DNA from: Chitinophagaceae bacterium | GTDB taxonomy: Bacteria > Bacteroidota > Bacteroidia > Chitinophagales > Chitinophagaceae | Assembly: GCA_016719815.1 (NCBI GenBank) | Contig: JADJYK010000001.1 | Span: 248,001-312,000 of the forward strand | DNA length: 64,000 bases | Direction of reading: 5' to 3' | Part shown: piece after piece, positions 42,222 through 50,969 of the stretch | Layout of the letters: every line of letters starts with the position of its first letter | Position numbering within the stretch: the stretch's first letter is position 1 | The notes under the pieces: generated by a model | The model's input: only the letters and a program-made list of their open reading frames with translations | The model's database searches: none | Told to the model about the DNA's origin: nothing | Program-made: the position numbers and the translations under genes

Positions 42222-42998
42222 GTGTTTAACCCGCAGGCGGCAGGACAAACGCCAATGGATGAAGCATTAGTAACTGCTGTACCCCTGAGTGCAGAATCGG
42301 CAGGTAAGGCCATAAGATTCAATATGAAGTTTTCGGTGAATGGCTCTGGCCAGTTACTGTTTGCCGCTGCTGCCAGGGAAAACAGGATTGAGATGAAATC
42401 TTCGTGGCCCAATCCAAGTTTTACAGGTATTAAATTACCTGACACAAGGGAGGTAAAAGACAGTGGTTTTGTTGCGGTGTGGAGATATATGAACAGAGCA
42501 ATGCCACAGGTTTCAGCTGGAGCAATGTATAACTTTTCTACATCGCTGATGGGGGCCGACCTGCTTATACCTGTTGACAGTTATGATAAAACAGAGCGTT
42601 CCGTTAAGTATGCGCTGCTTTGTATTGTGCTTACTTTTGCTTCATTTTTCCTTGTAGAATCTATTTATAAAAAACCGTTGCACTTAGTGCAATATGGACT
42701 TGCCGGTTTGGCCTTGATACTCTTTTACACCTTATTGCTTTCTATATCGGAATACACAGGCTATAACTTGGCATATCTTATTGCCGGCGTTGCCACCATA
42801 GGTCTTGTTGCATGGTACACAGGCAGTATATTAAAATCCGCAAAAATTGCCCTGTTCATCAGCTTTGTGTTGACGGTGGTGTATGGTTATGTTTTCAGTA
42901 TTATTCAGTTGCAGGACTATGCTTTGTTGATGGGAAGTATCGGTTTGTTTGTGGCATTGGCTGTAATAATGTATTTCTCAAGAAAGTTAGACTGGTAA
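42222..42998 (+). CDS. creD: Cell envelope integrity protein CreD, C-terminal part (frameshifted)
   Basis: Continuation of CreD. The genuine frame is open from about 42154. It includes FNMKFSVNGSGQLLFAAAAR, SSWPNPSFTGIKLPDTREVK and DSGFVAVWRYMNRAMPQ in the periplasmic domain, then PVDSYDKTERSVKYALLCIV and at least five transmembrane helices with FVALAVIMYFSRKLDW at the end. The joined length of about 425 residues is typical. Confidence 0.9.
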   Translation: MFNPQAAGQTPMDEALVTAVPLSAESAGKAIRFNMKFSVNGSGQLLFAAAARENRIEMKSSWPNPSFTGIKLPDTREVKDSGFVAVWRYMNRAMPQVSAGAMYNFSTSLMGADLLIPVDSYDKTERSVKYALLCIVLTFASFFLVESIYKKPLHLVQYGLAGLALILFYTLLLSISEYTGYNLAYLIAGVATIGLVAWYTGSILKSAKIALFISFVLTVVYGYVFSIIQLQDYALLMGSIGLFVALAVIMYFSRKLDW

Positions 42999-43005
42999 CA
43001 GGTTT

Positions 43006-44052
43006 ATGAAACAGGCAGCGAAGTTTATTTCGGAGCGATTGAAAAGCATTGGCTGTGCAACAGAAGGAATAACTACCTTCTTCGCAACCGAAATCCATGC
43101 GGCTGTTCATGCAGTTGCAACAGTAGTTGTTATAGTTGCCTGTTTCCTTTTCCCTGTTTCACCGAAAGAAATTATGCTGCTGGTCATTGTTACGGGAATG
43201 GTTTGGGTAACGGAATTGCTTAATACGGCAATCGAAAAAGCGATGAATTTTCTTTCGCCTCAAAAAAGTACAGAAGTCAAATTTATAAAGGATGCGGCGG
43301 CCGGAGCTGTTTTGCTTGCTGCATTAACAGCAGTACTTGTTGCCTGCATCATTTTATACCAAAATTTTGAAACTATGCGTACAATGCTAAATCTACTTCG
43401 TGAAAACAGGCTAACAATTTATCAATGGCTGGTTCTGTCGTCGTCTTTCAGTTGTATGCTGCTAATTGTTAGGATGATTGTAACTGCCACTATTGAGTAT
43501 ATATTTCTGCCATGGAATCTTGTGCTTGCTTTTATTCCATATTGGATAACAAATCTGTTAAACAGCGAAATAAGTAATAATTCAAAAAAGACAATACACA
43601 TAATTGAGATAGCCATGTGGCTACTTTTTTTACCGAACTCTTTTTACATAGTTACAGATTTGTTTCACTTTATAAATGTCCGCACTGCGCCTAAGTGGTT
43701 TGACTTGCTGCTTATCTTCTCTTTTTCGATAAACGGGATAGTTGCCGGTATGCTCTCAATACATAAGGTTGAATGTTATGTACTATTAGTGAAAGGCAAA
43801 AGGATTTCCATTTTATGGCTATTTGCCATTATGTGGCTCTCGGCTTTTGGAATATATATTGGACGTTTTCTTCGGTTCAATAGTTGGGATGTGCTAACAA
43901 AACCGTTTCAGTTATTTGGAGAATTAATTGATCATTTTCTATATCCTTTTCAGCATGGGTATGCTTGGGGTATGACAATTACGTATGGAGTCTTTATGAC
44001 GATTTTGTATCAATTTTTTAAGCCTTCTCTGTTTGTACTAAATGAAAAATGA
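43006..44052 (+). CDS. Diacylglycerol kinase-DUF1361 fusion (possibly two genes joined by an indel)
   Basis: The first 121 residues are a DgkA-type undecaprenol/diacylglycerol kinase: TTFFATEIHAAVHAVATVVV, then VTELLNTAIEKAMNFLSPQK with the active-site glutamate, and FIKDAAAGAVLLAALTAVLV. From residue 124 (ATG 43375, MRTMLNLLRENRL) it becomes a DUF1361 membrane protein with EIAMWLLFLPNSFYIVTDLF and NSWDVLTKPFQLFGEL. The DgkA part would normally end about where the join lies, and one extra T in the TTTT run at 43365-43368 would create TGA five bases before ATG 43375. The fusion may therefore be a read error joining two operonic genes. Confidence 0.75.
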   Translation: MKQAAKFISERLKSIGCATEGITTFFATEIHAAVHAVATVVVIVACFLFPVSPKEIMLLVIVTGMVWVTELLNTAIEKAMNFLSPQKSTEVKFIKDAAAGAVLLAALTAVLVACIILYQNFETMRTMLNLLRENRLTIYQWLVLSSSFSCMLLIVRMIVTATIEYIFLPWNLVLAFIPYWITNLLNSEISNNSKKTIHIIEIAMWLLFLPNSFYIVTDLFHFINVRTAPKWFDLLLIFSFSINGIVAGMLSIHKVECYVLLVKGKRISILWLFAIMWLSAFGIYIGRFLRFNSWDVLTKPFQLFGELIDHFLYPFQHGYAWGMTITYGVFMTILYQFFKPSLFVLNEK

Positions 44053-44083
44053 CTTCTTTCGTACGAAAGAAGTCATTTTTCAT
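44042..44083. terminator. 42-base perfect palindrome acting as bidirectional terminator
   Basis: ATGAAAAATGACTTCTTTCG (first 20 bases of the left half) pairs perfectly with the right half; no base is unpaired apart from the central turn. It begins within the last codons of the DUF1361 frame and ends about 12 bases before the stop of the convergent minus-strand gene. It has A-rich and T-rich flanks on both sides. Confidence 0.9.
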
Positions 44084-44094
44084 TTAAGTAAATT

Positions 44095-44796
44095 CTAAAA
44101 ATCAAGCCCCATTGCCAAGTACATTTTTGGTTTGCCTTTAAAGAATCCATTCATTTCCCATCCTGCGTCAAAGCGTAAGAAATATCCAAGCAACATGCTC
44201 CTGGCGCCAAAACCGTAGCCGCCGGCAAAGGGGCCAATACCTCCGGCTTTAACTTTTACAGAAATAGGATTATTGTCCTGGCTGTACGATACACCCGGCC
44301 TTTCAATTTTATTATATGCTCCGTTCCAGGCAGTACCCAAGTCTACGAACTGAACTACCTGTAGGTTGCGCAAAAAGGCATTGTTGATCGGTTTATTGAA
44401 GAATGAAGAGAAAACGGGAACACGGATTTCACTATTTATTACTGCTGCGTTATTGCCGCTTGCAACATTTTGTATAAAGCCACGAAGGTTTACGGCAAGT
44501 GACTGGTAGGTATATTCAACATCCTGTGCAGGAGTATTTGCTTCATTGAAATACCTGTATTTAACAGATCCGTCATCGTTTGTTTTCTGATTATTTCCAA
44601 ACATGAGCCAGTTATCAACACCTCCTAAATAGTAAATCATTTTTTCATTTCCCCATGAAAAATCTGCAGCTGCCCGTACTGCCCAGATAATGTTGCGGTA
44701 AATCGGCAAATAATGCCTTACATCCAGGCCTGCATTGAAAATAGTGGGATGATCTGCGCCACCTGGTGCGGCACTGGATTTTATGCGGGCATTCAA
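44095..44796 (-). CDS. Large outer-membrane protein, C-terminal barrel part (frameshifted)
   Basis: Third and last piece of the gene starting at 47521. It looks like the end of a BamA/surface-antigen-type barrel: LDVRHYLPIYRNIIWAVRAA, QFVDLGTAWNGAYNKIERPG, GGYGFGARSMLLGYFLRFDA and the final MYLAMGLDF aromatic C-terminus. A G is missing near 44842-44846: restoring it makes ...DDAITPALNIWNGFRGKVFF continue into this frame. Confidence 0.82.
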   Translation of the reverse strand: MNARIKSSAAPGGADHPTIFNAGLDVRHYLPIYRNIIWAVRAAADFSWGNEKMIYYLGGVDNWLMFGNNQKTNDDGSVKYRYFNEANTPAQDVEYTYQSLAVNLRGFIQNVASGNNAAVINSEIRVPVFSSFFNKPINNAFLRNLQVVQFVDLGTAWNGAYNKIERPGVSYSQDNNPISVKVKAGGIGPFAGGYGFGARSMLLGYFLRFDAGWEMNGFFKGKPKMYLAMGLDF

Positions 44797-44834
44797 ATCA
44801 AAGAATACTTTTCCCCGGAAACCATTCCATATAT

Positions 44835-45728
44835 TTAAAGCGGGGTAATGGCATCATCATGTACAAATTCTAAATGGGCAAGTCCATACGTTTGTTTAAA
44901 ATCGGGATAAGTGAGTGTTTCCGGCACCCAATCATTACCATGCAGAACCTCTTTGTCGCTTCTGAGACCGACATTAAGACGAAGGCTTCTGATCTTATCA
45001 AATGGATAAGCCACTGTTGCCTGGTACAGGTTTGAATAAACCTTGGAGGATAATTCAGTTAACGGAATACCACTTGGGTCAGTAATAGGCTGAGAATACT
45101 TTGTTACATTTCTATAGTAAGTAAAACCGTAATCAAACCTTCTTTTCAGATACTGACCTGTAATTACATATTCATTGTTATTCAGATCCGGGCTTAAACG
45201 AATGCCTCCCGCTATTTTCCAGTCTTCGAATAAATCAGAAATTCCCATTCTGATCATGCCGTTAAAAGGATCGTTATTGCTCAGATATATGGGGCCCGAT
45301 CCTCCGGCATAGGGCTGAAATCTCGTTACTAGTACATTATTATTGAAACCGGTTACAGCATAGTCTGTAAAGAATTTGATTGGTCTGTACTCAAACACTT
45401 TTGCTTTGCTCAGAACAGTTTCCTTTTCTTCTGTATCTTTTTGGCTGTCCTGATTGGTTTCCTTTTTTTCGTTTTTAAACTCGCTGTTAAAGAAGTCGTC
45501 CTGCTTTTTAGTAAGTGTATCATTCTTTAGCTGAGGCATGGCTTCTTTCCGCAACGCTTTTTTTTCTTCTTCAATCAGCTTACGGAAATATTCTGTTGGC
45601 TTGGCATTCACATTGCGGCGGCGCAGCGTATTTTCATCTACCCGTAAGCGGTAAAGCAATTTTGTGTCACCTAATTTTACCACTTCGCTTACTTGTTGGT
45701 TATCGCCGGCAGTTCTTGTTTCCGGCAT
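44835..45728 (-). CDS. Large outer-membrane protein, middle part (frameshifted)
   Basis: Middle piece: the end of the propeller/linker region followed by barrel strands (RFQPYAGGSGPIYLSNNDPF, ISDLFEDWKIAGGIRLSPDL, FDYGFTYYRNVTKYSQPITD, RLNVGLRSDKEVLHGNDWVP). A charged stretch (EKKETNQDSQKDTEEKETVL) lies between. A base missing near 45735-45740 separates it from the N-terminal piece, where TNYQSSMPETRTAGDNQQVS is the expected join. Confidence 0.82.
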   Translation of the reverse strand: MPETRTAGDNQQVSEVVKLGDTKLLYRLRVDENTLRRRNVNAKPTEYFRKLIEEEKKALRKEAMPQLKNDTLTKKQDDFFNSEFKNEKKETNQDSQKDTEEKETVLSKAKVFEYRPIKFFTDYAVTGFNNNVLVTRFQPYAGGSGPIYLSNNDPFNGMIRMGISDLFEDWKIAGGIRLSPDLNNNEYVITGQYLKRRFDYGFTYYRNVTKYSQPITDPSGIPLTELSSKVYSNLYQATVAYPFDKIRSLRLNVGLRSDKEVLHGNDWVPETLTYPDFKQTYGLAHLEFVHDDAITPL

Positions 45729-47521
45729 ACTGCTCTGATAGTTCGTAAGAGGAATACGTATGCGGAGTCAAGCGTTACGGAAACATATCCAACTGAATCA
45801 ATATCATCTTTGCCCCAATCTTTCAAAAGACTGTCCACATCTTTACGGGCCGGGTTGCGCAGCATTTCATCACCAATGAACACCAGCGTATCAAGCCCGG
45901 CTCTTTCAGTTGTAAAGAAACCAGCATACCGGTTGTTGATACCGTTTTCATCACTAATAAATGTGAAGTGTGAGGTATTGTATTGTGATGGGTAACGGGC
46001 ATTGCCAAATTTCAAATCTGAGAGTTTGGAAATTTGTTTAACATCTGATTTGTTCCAGTTGTCAATTAAGAAAATATTAAAACGTTTTCCGGGTAGCGAA
46101 TCATCGCTGCTGGTTGCTTGTGCCGATGGTCTGTTACTGGAATAAAGAATACCTGTTTTGTTCGGAAAAGCTACAAAGGATGGGTCTAGGTCATCGTAAA
46201 CATCATTTGTAATTTGCTCAAAACTCTGCTTGTCTATTTTATAGACATAGATGTCCGATTGGCCGCTTCTTACTGCACTTAACAACAGGGTGTTATTGTC
46301 CAGCATATATTTCATATCCTGTACCTGGTCGAATTTGTCTATTTCATGCTTCCACAATTTTACCCTGTTTACAAGATCATATACAAAGAATTTGGTTTTA
46401 CCTTCTTCATAATACAAAACGGCAAGCCTTGTGCCTTTGCCATCCCATGCAAGAATAGGGTAGTTTGGATGCCTTATTTCGTCCCGGCTGCGTACACCAA
46501 GCTTCAGTAATACTTTCCTGTTTACAAAATTTTCCATAATGACCACTTCATAACGGCCTTGCTTAAACTCCACCAGGGCATAGGTAAAGCTGCGGGGTAC
46601 CGGGTTAGCATTAAAGCGGATAAAGTCTTTTTTGGCACTGATATCTTCACTTACAGAAAGCTGACCTCTTGGTGTATTTCGCCTGCCACGGATGTCCTTA
46701 AAATAGAGATCCTGCATATCAACCATAAAATCAGCCAATACTTTTTTAAATTTTTTCTTAGCTATTTTATTAGATGCATTGTTAAGGTTTCGGTAGATGC
46801 GGGCCAGGTAGAGAAAGTAAGTTGTTTTATTTTTCCCATATTTGTCTGCAATGTATTTCCAGAAAGAGTGACCAGCCAGTGCAGGCTTATCAAAAGCAAA
46901 CTGGTAAAAGTTTTTGTATTCGCCGGCTAGCATTACACCACGCAGGTCATCATCAAGAGCAGTGTTCCAGTTTTCAGCTGCATAAGATATGTATCCATCG
47001 GTAAGCCACTTGGGCAGGTCGAGCAGGGCCTGATTGGCAGCTATTTCTCCAAGGTCATCACCAAATAATAAATTTTCAACCAATACTTTAGCAATGCCCT
47101 GACGAATTTGCCGGCGGAGGTTATCATGATTACCATCAAAATAAACAACCATTTTATTGTTCACCAGCTTTGTAAGTCCTCCGGTTTGCTGCCAGTCAAT
47201 GCCAAGTCCAATATTGGACTGTTGCATTTCATCGTAGTTGTTATATACAACCAGGTTGATGCGGCGCTGCAGGCCATACTCTACAAACTCCTCGATGGCG
47301 GGTAGTTCCAGTTCGGCAACTTGTGCTGCATATTTACCCAATCCTAAACCATCCTGGCTGAAGTAGGTATTAAAGTTTTCCGTCTGGTAATATTTCCATT
47401 TAAACTTCTGATACTGGATACGGTTCTTGCCAAACTCAACAGTGTTTACCTGTGCAGTTGCAGTTACAGCAAACAAAAAAATACCGGTTGTTATCAGGCT
47501 GAATACTTTCTTCATAATCAC
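45689..47521 (-). CDS. Large secreted/outer-membrane protein with peptidase-MA-like and beta-propeller regions, N-terminal part (frameshifted)
   Basis: Start of a protein of about 1140 residues. A signal peptide (VFSLITTGIFLFAVTATAQ) is followed by a gluzincin-like/peptidase-MA-like region (ELPAIEEFVEYGLQRRINLV, LPKWLTDGYISYAAENWN). The usual HExxH is absent, since QGIAKVLVENLLFGD takes that position, so it is probably not a working protease. Then come TolB-type WD40/PD40 propeller repeats (FDQVQDMKYMLDNNTLLLSA, LDPSFVAFPNKTGILYSSNR). The barrel lies in the next two pieces. Its role is unknown; the architecture suggests an outer-membrane assembly or scaffold protein. The frame ends near 45740. 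Confidence 0.85.
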   Translation of the reverse strand: MIMKKVFSLITTGIFLFAVTATAQVNTVEFGKNRIQYQKFKWKYYQTENFNTYFSQDGLGLGKYAAQVAELELPAIEEFVEYGLQRRINLVVYNNYDEMQQSNIGLGIDWQQTGGLTKLVNNKMVVYFDGNHDNLRRQIRQGIAKVLVENLLFGDDLGEIAANQALLDLPKWLTDGYISYAAENWNTALDDDLRGVMLAGEYKNFYQFAFDKPALAGHSFWKYIADKYGKNKTTYFLYLARIYRNLNNASNKIAKKKFKKVLADFMVDMQDLYFKDIRGRRNTPRGQLSVSEDISAKKDFIRFNANPVPRSFTYALVEFKQGRYEVVIMENFVNRKVLLKLGVRSRDEIRHPNYPILAWDGKGTRLAVLYYEEGKTKFFVYDLVNRVKLWKHEIDKFDQVQDMKYMLDNNTLLLSAVRSGQSDIYVYKIDKQSFEQITNDVYDDLDPSFVAFPNKTGILYSSNRPSAQATSSDDSLPGKRFNIFLIDNWNKSDVKQISKLSDLKFGNARYPSQYNTSHFTFISDENGINNRYAGFFTTERAGLDTLVFIGDEMLRNPARKDVDSLLKDWGKDDIDSVGYVSVTLDSAYVFLLRTIRAVCRKQELPAITNK

Positions 47522-47540
47522 TTTTTCAGTTTCGATTATC

Positions 47541-47567
47541 TTTATTTCCCCGTTAAGGGGGAAATCA
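47541..47567. repeat. G/C-run palindromic intergenic repeat (variant copy)
   Basis: ATTTCCCCGTTAAGGGGGAA has the same C-run/short spacer/G-run architecture as the copy at 23021. It sits between divergent genes at 47521 and 47604. Confidence 0.45.
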
Positions 47568-47603
47568 GTTTTTTGTACGAAATAAAAATACGAAAATCAA
47601 TCC

Positions 47604-48248
47604 ATGTTAAGTGTTAAGTCATTCGTTTTTAACCCTGTTCAGGAGAATGCCTATGTTTTGTTTAACGAAAAAGGTCAGTGCTGCATTATTGATCCCGGCT
47701 GCTATTTCCCCGAAGAAAGGGAAGAGCTAAAGGCGGAAATCGAATTGGCAGGTCTTACCCCTGTTTTGCTGCTCAATACGCATTGCCATCTTGACCATGT
47801 GTTTGGCAACAAATATGTGCATGACACATGGGGTTTGCCGCTGCACCTGCATGAGAAGGAAAAACCGGTACTTGATTTTGCCCCCCAAAGCGGACAGATG
47901 TGGCAGCTTCCTTTTGACAATTATGAAGGCCCGTTGGTTTACTTAAACGAAGAAAAAACTATAAAGGTTGGGGAAGATGAGCTGGAAATACGCTTTACTC
48001 CCGGACATTCGCCCGGCAGTGTGTCGTTTTATCACAAAGCAGGTGGCTTTGTAATTAGCGGTGATGTGCTTTTCCAGGGCAGTGTGGGACGCACTGATTT
48101 GCCGGGTGGCAGTTTTGAAACGCTGGCTAACAGTATTCACACTCAACTTTTCACATTGCCCGATGAAACCAAAGTTTACTCTGGCCACGGGTCAGCAACG
48201 ACAATAGGTTTTGAGAAGAAGAATAACCCGTTTGTGAGGATGTATTAA
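47604..48248 (+). CDS. MBL-fold metallo-hydrolase (glyoxalase II-like)
   Basis: A 214-residue metallo-beta-lactamase-fold hydrolase. The zinc site is THCHLDHVFGN (HxHxDH) near residue 59, FTPGHSPGSVSFYH supplies the next histidine, VISGDVLFQGSVGRTDLPGG carries the bridging aspartate, and VYSGHGSATTIGFEK gives the final histidine. Substrate is unknown; glyoxalase II-like thioesterase activity is the default annotation for this subgroup. The C-terminus ends 4 bases inside the convergent flippase gene. Confidence 0.94.
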   Translation: MLSVKSFVFNPVQENAYVLFNEKGQCCIIDPGCYFPEEREELKAEIELAGLTPVLLLNTHCHLDHVFGNKYVHDTWGLPLHLHEKEKPVLDFAPQSGQMWQLPFDNYEGPLVYLNEEKTIKVGEDELEIRFTPGHSPGSVSFYHKAGGFVISGDVLFQGSVGRTDLPGGSFETLANSIHTQLFTLPDETKVYSGHGSATTIGFEKKNNPFVRMY

Positions 48249-49084
48249 ACGGCTTTAATAAATTTTCTGATGAAAGGCATTTTTGCAAACTCCTTTCTTT
48301 CTACATTCAAAACAAGTAGCGCAAAAAGACCGATAGATGCCATTGCTGCACCTCTGTTAATCCAGCGGTTCAGGTCAAGTTGAATAAAGGCCTGGTGCAA
48401 ACCAAATAAGAGCAGGCAAATGACGATATAGGCCAGAATTTTCTTCCAGGCATAGGGAACAGGATAGTGTTTTTGCCCTAAAGTATAACTCACCGCCATC
48501 ATAAAGCCGTAACAGAGAATGGTGGCTATGGCACAGGCCATATATCCCCAAATCGGTATAAAAATCCAGTTGAACAAAATGGTGATTGCCGCACCGCCAA
48601 GTGTTATCCAGGCACCGGTAAGATTTTTGTTCTTTATTTTATACCAGATAGAGAGATTGTAGTAGATACCAAGAAAGATTTTTGCTGTCATTAAAATGGG
48701 CACCACTTTCAGCCCGGTATAATACTCAGGTCTTTTTGTACCCATGAAATATTTCCAGATATCAAGAAATAACGTTACTCCCAGAAAACAGAAACAGCAG
48801 GCAATTACAAAGAATTTCATTACCCGTGCATAGGTGCGTTGTGCATTTTCAGCCGTTGATTGTTTGAAGAAAAAAGGCTCTGCCCCCATCCGGAAGGCCT
48901 GGATAAACAAGACGATAAGTACGGCTAGTTTATAGTTGGCAGAGTAGATGCCCGACTGCGAAAAAGCCTCCTCTATAGTTCCGGGATACAATTTCAGCAA
49001 CATTATCCTGTCAATTGTCTCGTTTATCATTCCGCCGAATCCCACTATTATTAATGGCCAGCTATAGCTCATCATCTCTTTCAA
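48245..49084 (-). CDS. Oligosaccharide flippase (MATE/MOP superfamily), C-terminal part (frameshifted)
   Basis: C-terminal half of a polysaccharide-biosynthesis flippase. It begins in genuine sequence KEMMSYSWPLIIVGFGGMIN and contains ETIDRIMLLKLYPG, SANYKLAVLIVLFIQAFRMG and AEPFFFKQS, which are hallmark blocks of Wzx-like transporters, plus six or more helices. One T is missing from the T run at the join (plus-strand 49079-49086), so the pieces form one protein of about 500 residues. Confidence 0.88.
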   Translation of the reverse strand: MKEMMSYSWPLIIVGFGGMINETIDRIMLLKLYPGTIEEAFSQSGIYSANYKLAVLIVLFIQAFRMGAEPFFFKQSTAENAQRTYARVMKFFVIACCFCFLGVTLFLDIWKYFMGTKRPEYYTGLKVVPILMTAKIFLGIYYNLSIWYKIKNKNLTGAWITLGGAAITILFNWIFIPIWGYMACAIATILCYGFMMAVSYTLGQKHYPVPYAWKKILAYIVICLLLFGLHQAFIQLDLNRWINRGAAMASIGLFALLVLNVERKEFAKMPFIRKFIKAV

Positions 49085-49752
49085 AAAACAGGGTTAAGCC
49101 TTAAACGGAATTGAAAAAATTCTTTTGCAAGCAGTATGAGTGTAACACCACTTGCGGCAAGATTGGATAGAATTACATAACCTAAACCGATTTTGGGATT
49201 GTACAGGGTAGCAAAAAAATTCTCAGTTCCCTTTTCGTAAGCATTTTTACATACTACAAGAAAGAAAATAACAAGACCGACATTAATCAGTATGTTAAGG
49301 ACTTTAATGGCGGCGAATTTTCTGGGTCTGCCTTCATACCTCAGTTTTGCAAAAGGCATTACGCTAAGAGTGTCAAGGGCTACAATCAATATTACCCAAG
49401 TAATGTATTCAGGATGCTCTGGCATCTCGAGGAAAGTTGCAAAACTGCCAGCCGAAAGCATCAAAACACCAGTTAAAAAAAATGTTGTTAATAAAATTGA
49501 GGTAGAACAGGTGTTGTACACTTTAGGTTCCTGGTGAATAGCAGAAAAACGGAAATATGAAGTTTCAAGTCCGTATGTATAGACAATATTAAGAAATGCA
49601 GCAATTGTAAATAGTGTGCTGATTTTACCATATTCTCCTGAGGCAAATACAGTAACCAGAAGAGGGGTAAGCAAATAATTCAAAAACCGGCCGAAAATAC
49701 TGCTCAGCCCGTACCATATCGTTTGTCCTGCCAGCTTTTTTATACTACTCAA
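49081..49752 (-). CDS. Oligosaccharide flippase (MATE/MOP superfamily), N-terminal part (frameshifted)
   Basis: N-terminal part of the same flippase: IKKLAGQTIWYGLSSIFGRF is the typical start, followed by LNYLLTPLLVTVFASGEYGK, ISTLFTIAAFLNIVYTYGLE, TSYFRFS and the conserved FAKLRYEGRPRKFAAIKVLN. It moves lipid-linked sugars across the inner membrane (family knowledge). No glycosyltransferase genes adjoin. The frame ends RLRLNPVF followed by TGA; one added T turns this into NPVFLKEMMSYSW. Confidence 0.9.
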   Translation of the reverse strand: MSSIKKLAGQTIWYGLSSIFGRFLNYLLTPLLVTVFASGEYGKISTLFTIAAFLNIVYTYGLETSYFRFSAIHQEPKVYNTCSTSILLTTFFLTGVLMLSAGSFATFLEMPEHPEYITWVILIVALDTLSVMPFAKLRYEGRPRKFAAIKVLNILINVGLVIFFLVVCKNAYEKGTENFFATLYNPKIGLGYVILSNLAASGVTLILLAKEFFQFRLRLNPVF

Positions 49753-49903
49753 TGAATTTGTTTTTTATTTGCCTGTTTTTTCGGCGAAACAAAAGTAGCT
49801 CTTAACCCGTCAAAATGCGAATTGGCCTTTTTTTAAATCAATATTTAAGAGAATTGCAACGCTTTTAGCACATAATGTATCTTTAATCTCAAATTATATA
49901 TGT

Positions 49904-50548
49904 ATGAAGAGAGTTTTTTTTACTTTAATCGCTGCAATAGGGTTATCTCAGTTGGCTTTTACACAAGCTTATGAGGGTTCTATAGAATATGACAAAAAAA
50001 AGCAAGACGCTTTTTTAATTGACTATGATTATACTGCTCAAGCTGCTGAAAACGCCATTACTACCAAAATGGAAAAACTGGGATATAAGCCGAAAGAAGA
50101 AAAAGGTCTTTTTAATAAGGACAAAGGCTTTTTGATTTATAAGTCAGCATTTATTACAGAGCTCAGCGCCACTAATAATGATTATCTATTTAAAGTTGAA
50201 CGCAAGGGCCGAAAATCCAGCGATGAGTGCATTATTTATATGATAATATTGAAAGATGGTAATAATGCCAAATCTGGTATGACAATAGAAGATGTAACAA
50301 AAGCCAAGGCGTTTCTCAACAGTCTGAAGCCCGATGTGGAAGCAGCAGATCTTGAGCTGCAGATTATCGCACAGGACGAAGCAATTTCAAAGGCCGAGAA
50401 GAAACTACGCGGACTCAAAGATGATGAGTCTGACCTGGAGAAGAAACTATCGAAAAACAGAAAAGAACAGGATGATACACAAAAGGATATAGAAAATCAG
50501 AAAAAAAATCTTGAAGCTTTAAAAGCGAAAAGGGTGCCGGTTCAATAA
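49904..50548 (+). CDS. Secreted hypothetical protein with C-terminal coiled coil
   Basis: A 214-residue protein I do not recognise. The signal peptide is VFFTLIAAIGLSQLAFTQ. Residues 20-130 form a soluble domain (AAENAITTKMEKLGYKPKEE, GFLIYKSAFITELSATNNDY). From about 140 onwards there is a long charged helix with heptad character (DEAISKAEKKLRGLKDDESD, KKLSKNRKEQDDTQKDIENQ), probably a coiled coil. It is likely periplasmic. Its end overlaps the convergent arfB gene by 7 bases. Confidence 0.75.
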   Translation: MKRVFFTLIAAIGLSQLAFTQAYEGSIEYDKKKQDAFLIDYDYTAQAAENAITTKMEKLGYKPKEEKGLFNKDKGFLIYKSAFITELSATNNDYLFKVERKGRKSSDECIIYMIILKDGNNAKSGMTIEDVTKAKAFLNSLKPDVEAADLELQIIAQDEAISKAEKKLRGLKDDESDLEKKLSKNRKEQDDTQKDIENQKKNLEALKAKRVPVQ

Positions 50549-50946
50549 TTTTCCGGTTTTAGTCGTAGCCGCCCTGATTTTATTTCGGCATTCCTTTTTT
50601 TCCAGTTTAACCTTTTTTCTTTGGAAGCCTTGCTGGCCTTCGTGGCTATACGGGGCTTCTTTTTTTTAAGGGCTTTTATAACTAATTCGTTTATCTTTTT
50701 TACGGCCTCTTCTTTATTGGAAAGCTGAGTACGGTGTGTTTGGGCTTTTACCTGTAAAAAACCATCCGAATTTATGCGGTTGCTTAGCTTTTCCTTAAGC
50801 AGTTCTTTTTGTTCTGTTGAAAGCAGCAAAGATTTTTCAATATGAAAAGAAGCAATCACGGCTGTTTCCACTTTGTTTACATTCTGGCCGCCTTTTCCTC
50901 CGCTACGGGTAGTTTGAAATGATATTTCACTGCGTATGTCAATCAT
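50542..50946 (-). CDS. arfB: Alternative ribosome-rescue factor ArfB (peptidyl-tRNA hydrolase)
   Basis: A 134-residue release-factor-like protein that frees stalled ribosomes by hydrolysing peptidyl-tRNA. The GGQ catalytic loop is visible as RSGGKGGQNVNKVETAV near residue 15, and the C-terminal basic tail (KKKKPRIATKASKASKEKRL, NWKKRNAEIKSGRL) that sits in the mRNA channel is present. It is intact. A TACCTTTG box lies 23 bases upstream on the minus strand. Confidence 0.93.
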   Translation of the reverse strand: MIDIRSEISFQTTRSGGKGGQNVNKVETAVIASFHIEKSLLLSTEQKELLKEKLSNRINSDGFLQVKAQTHRTQLSNKEEAVKKINELVIKALKKKKPRIATKASKASKEKRLNWKKRNAEIKSGRLRLKPENY

Positions 50947-50969
50947 GTTGTTTGCTGCTATGATGGTAA

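Noticed and set aside
2581..49086. Programmed ribosomal frameshifting as explanation of split genes
   Set aside because: The split sites differ in sequence and direction, lack slippery heptamers with downstream structures, and affect unrelated genes.
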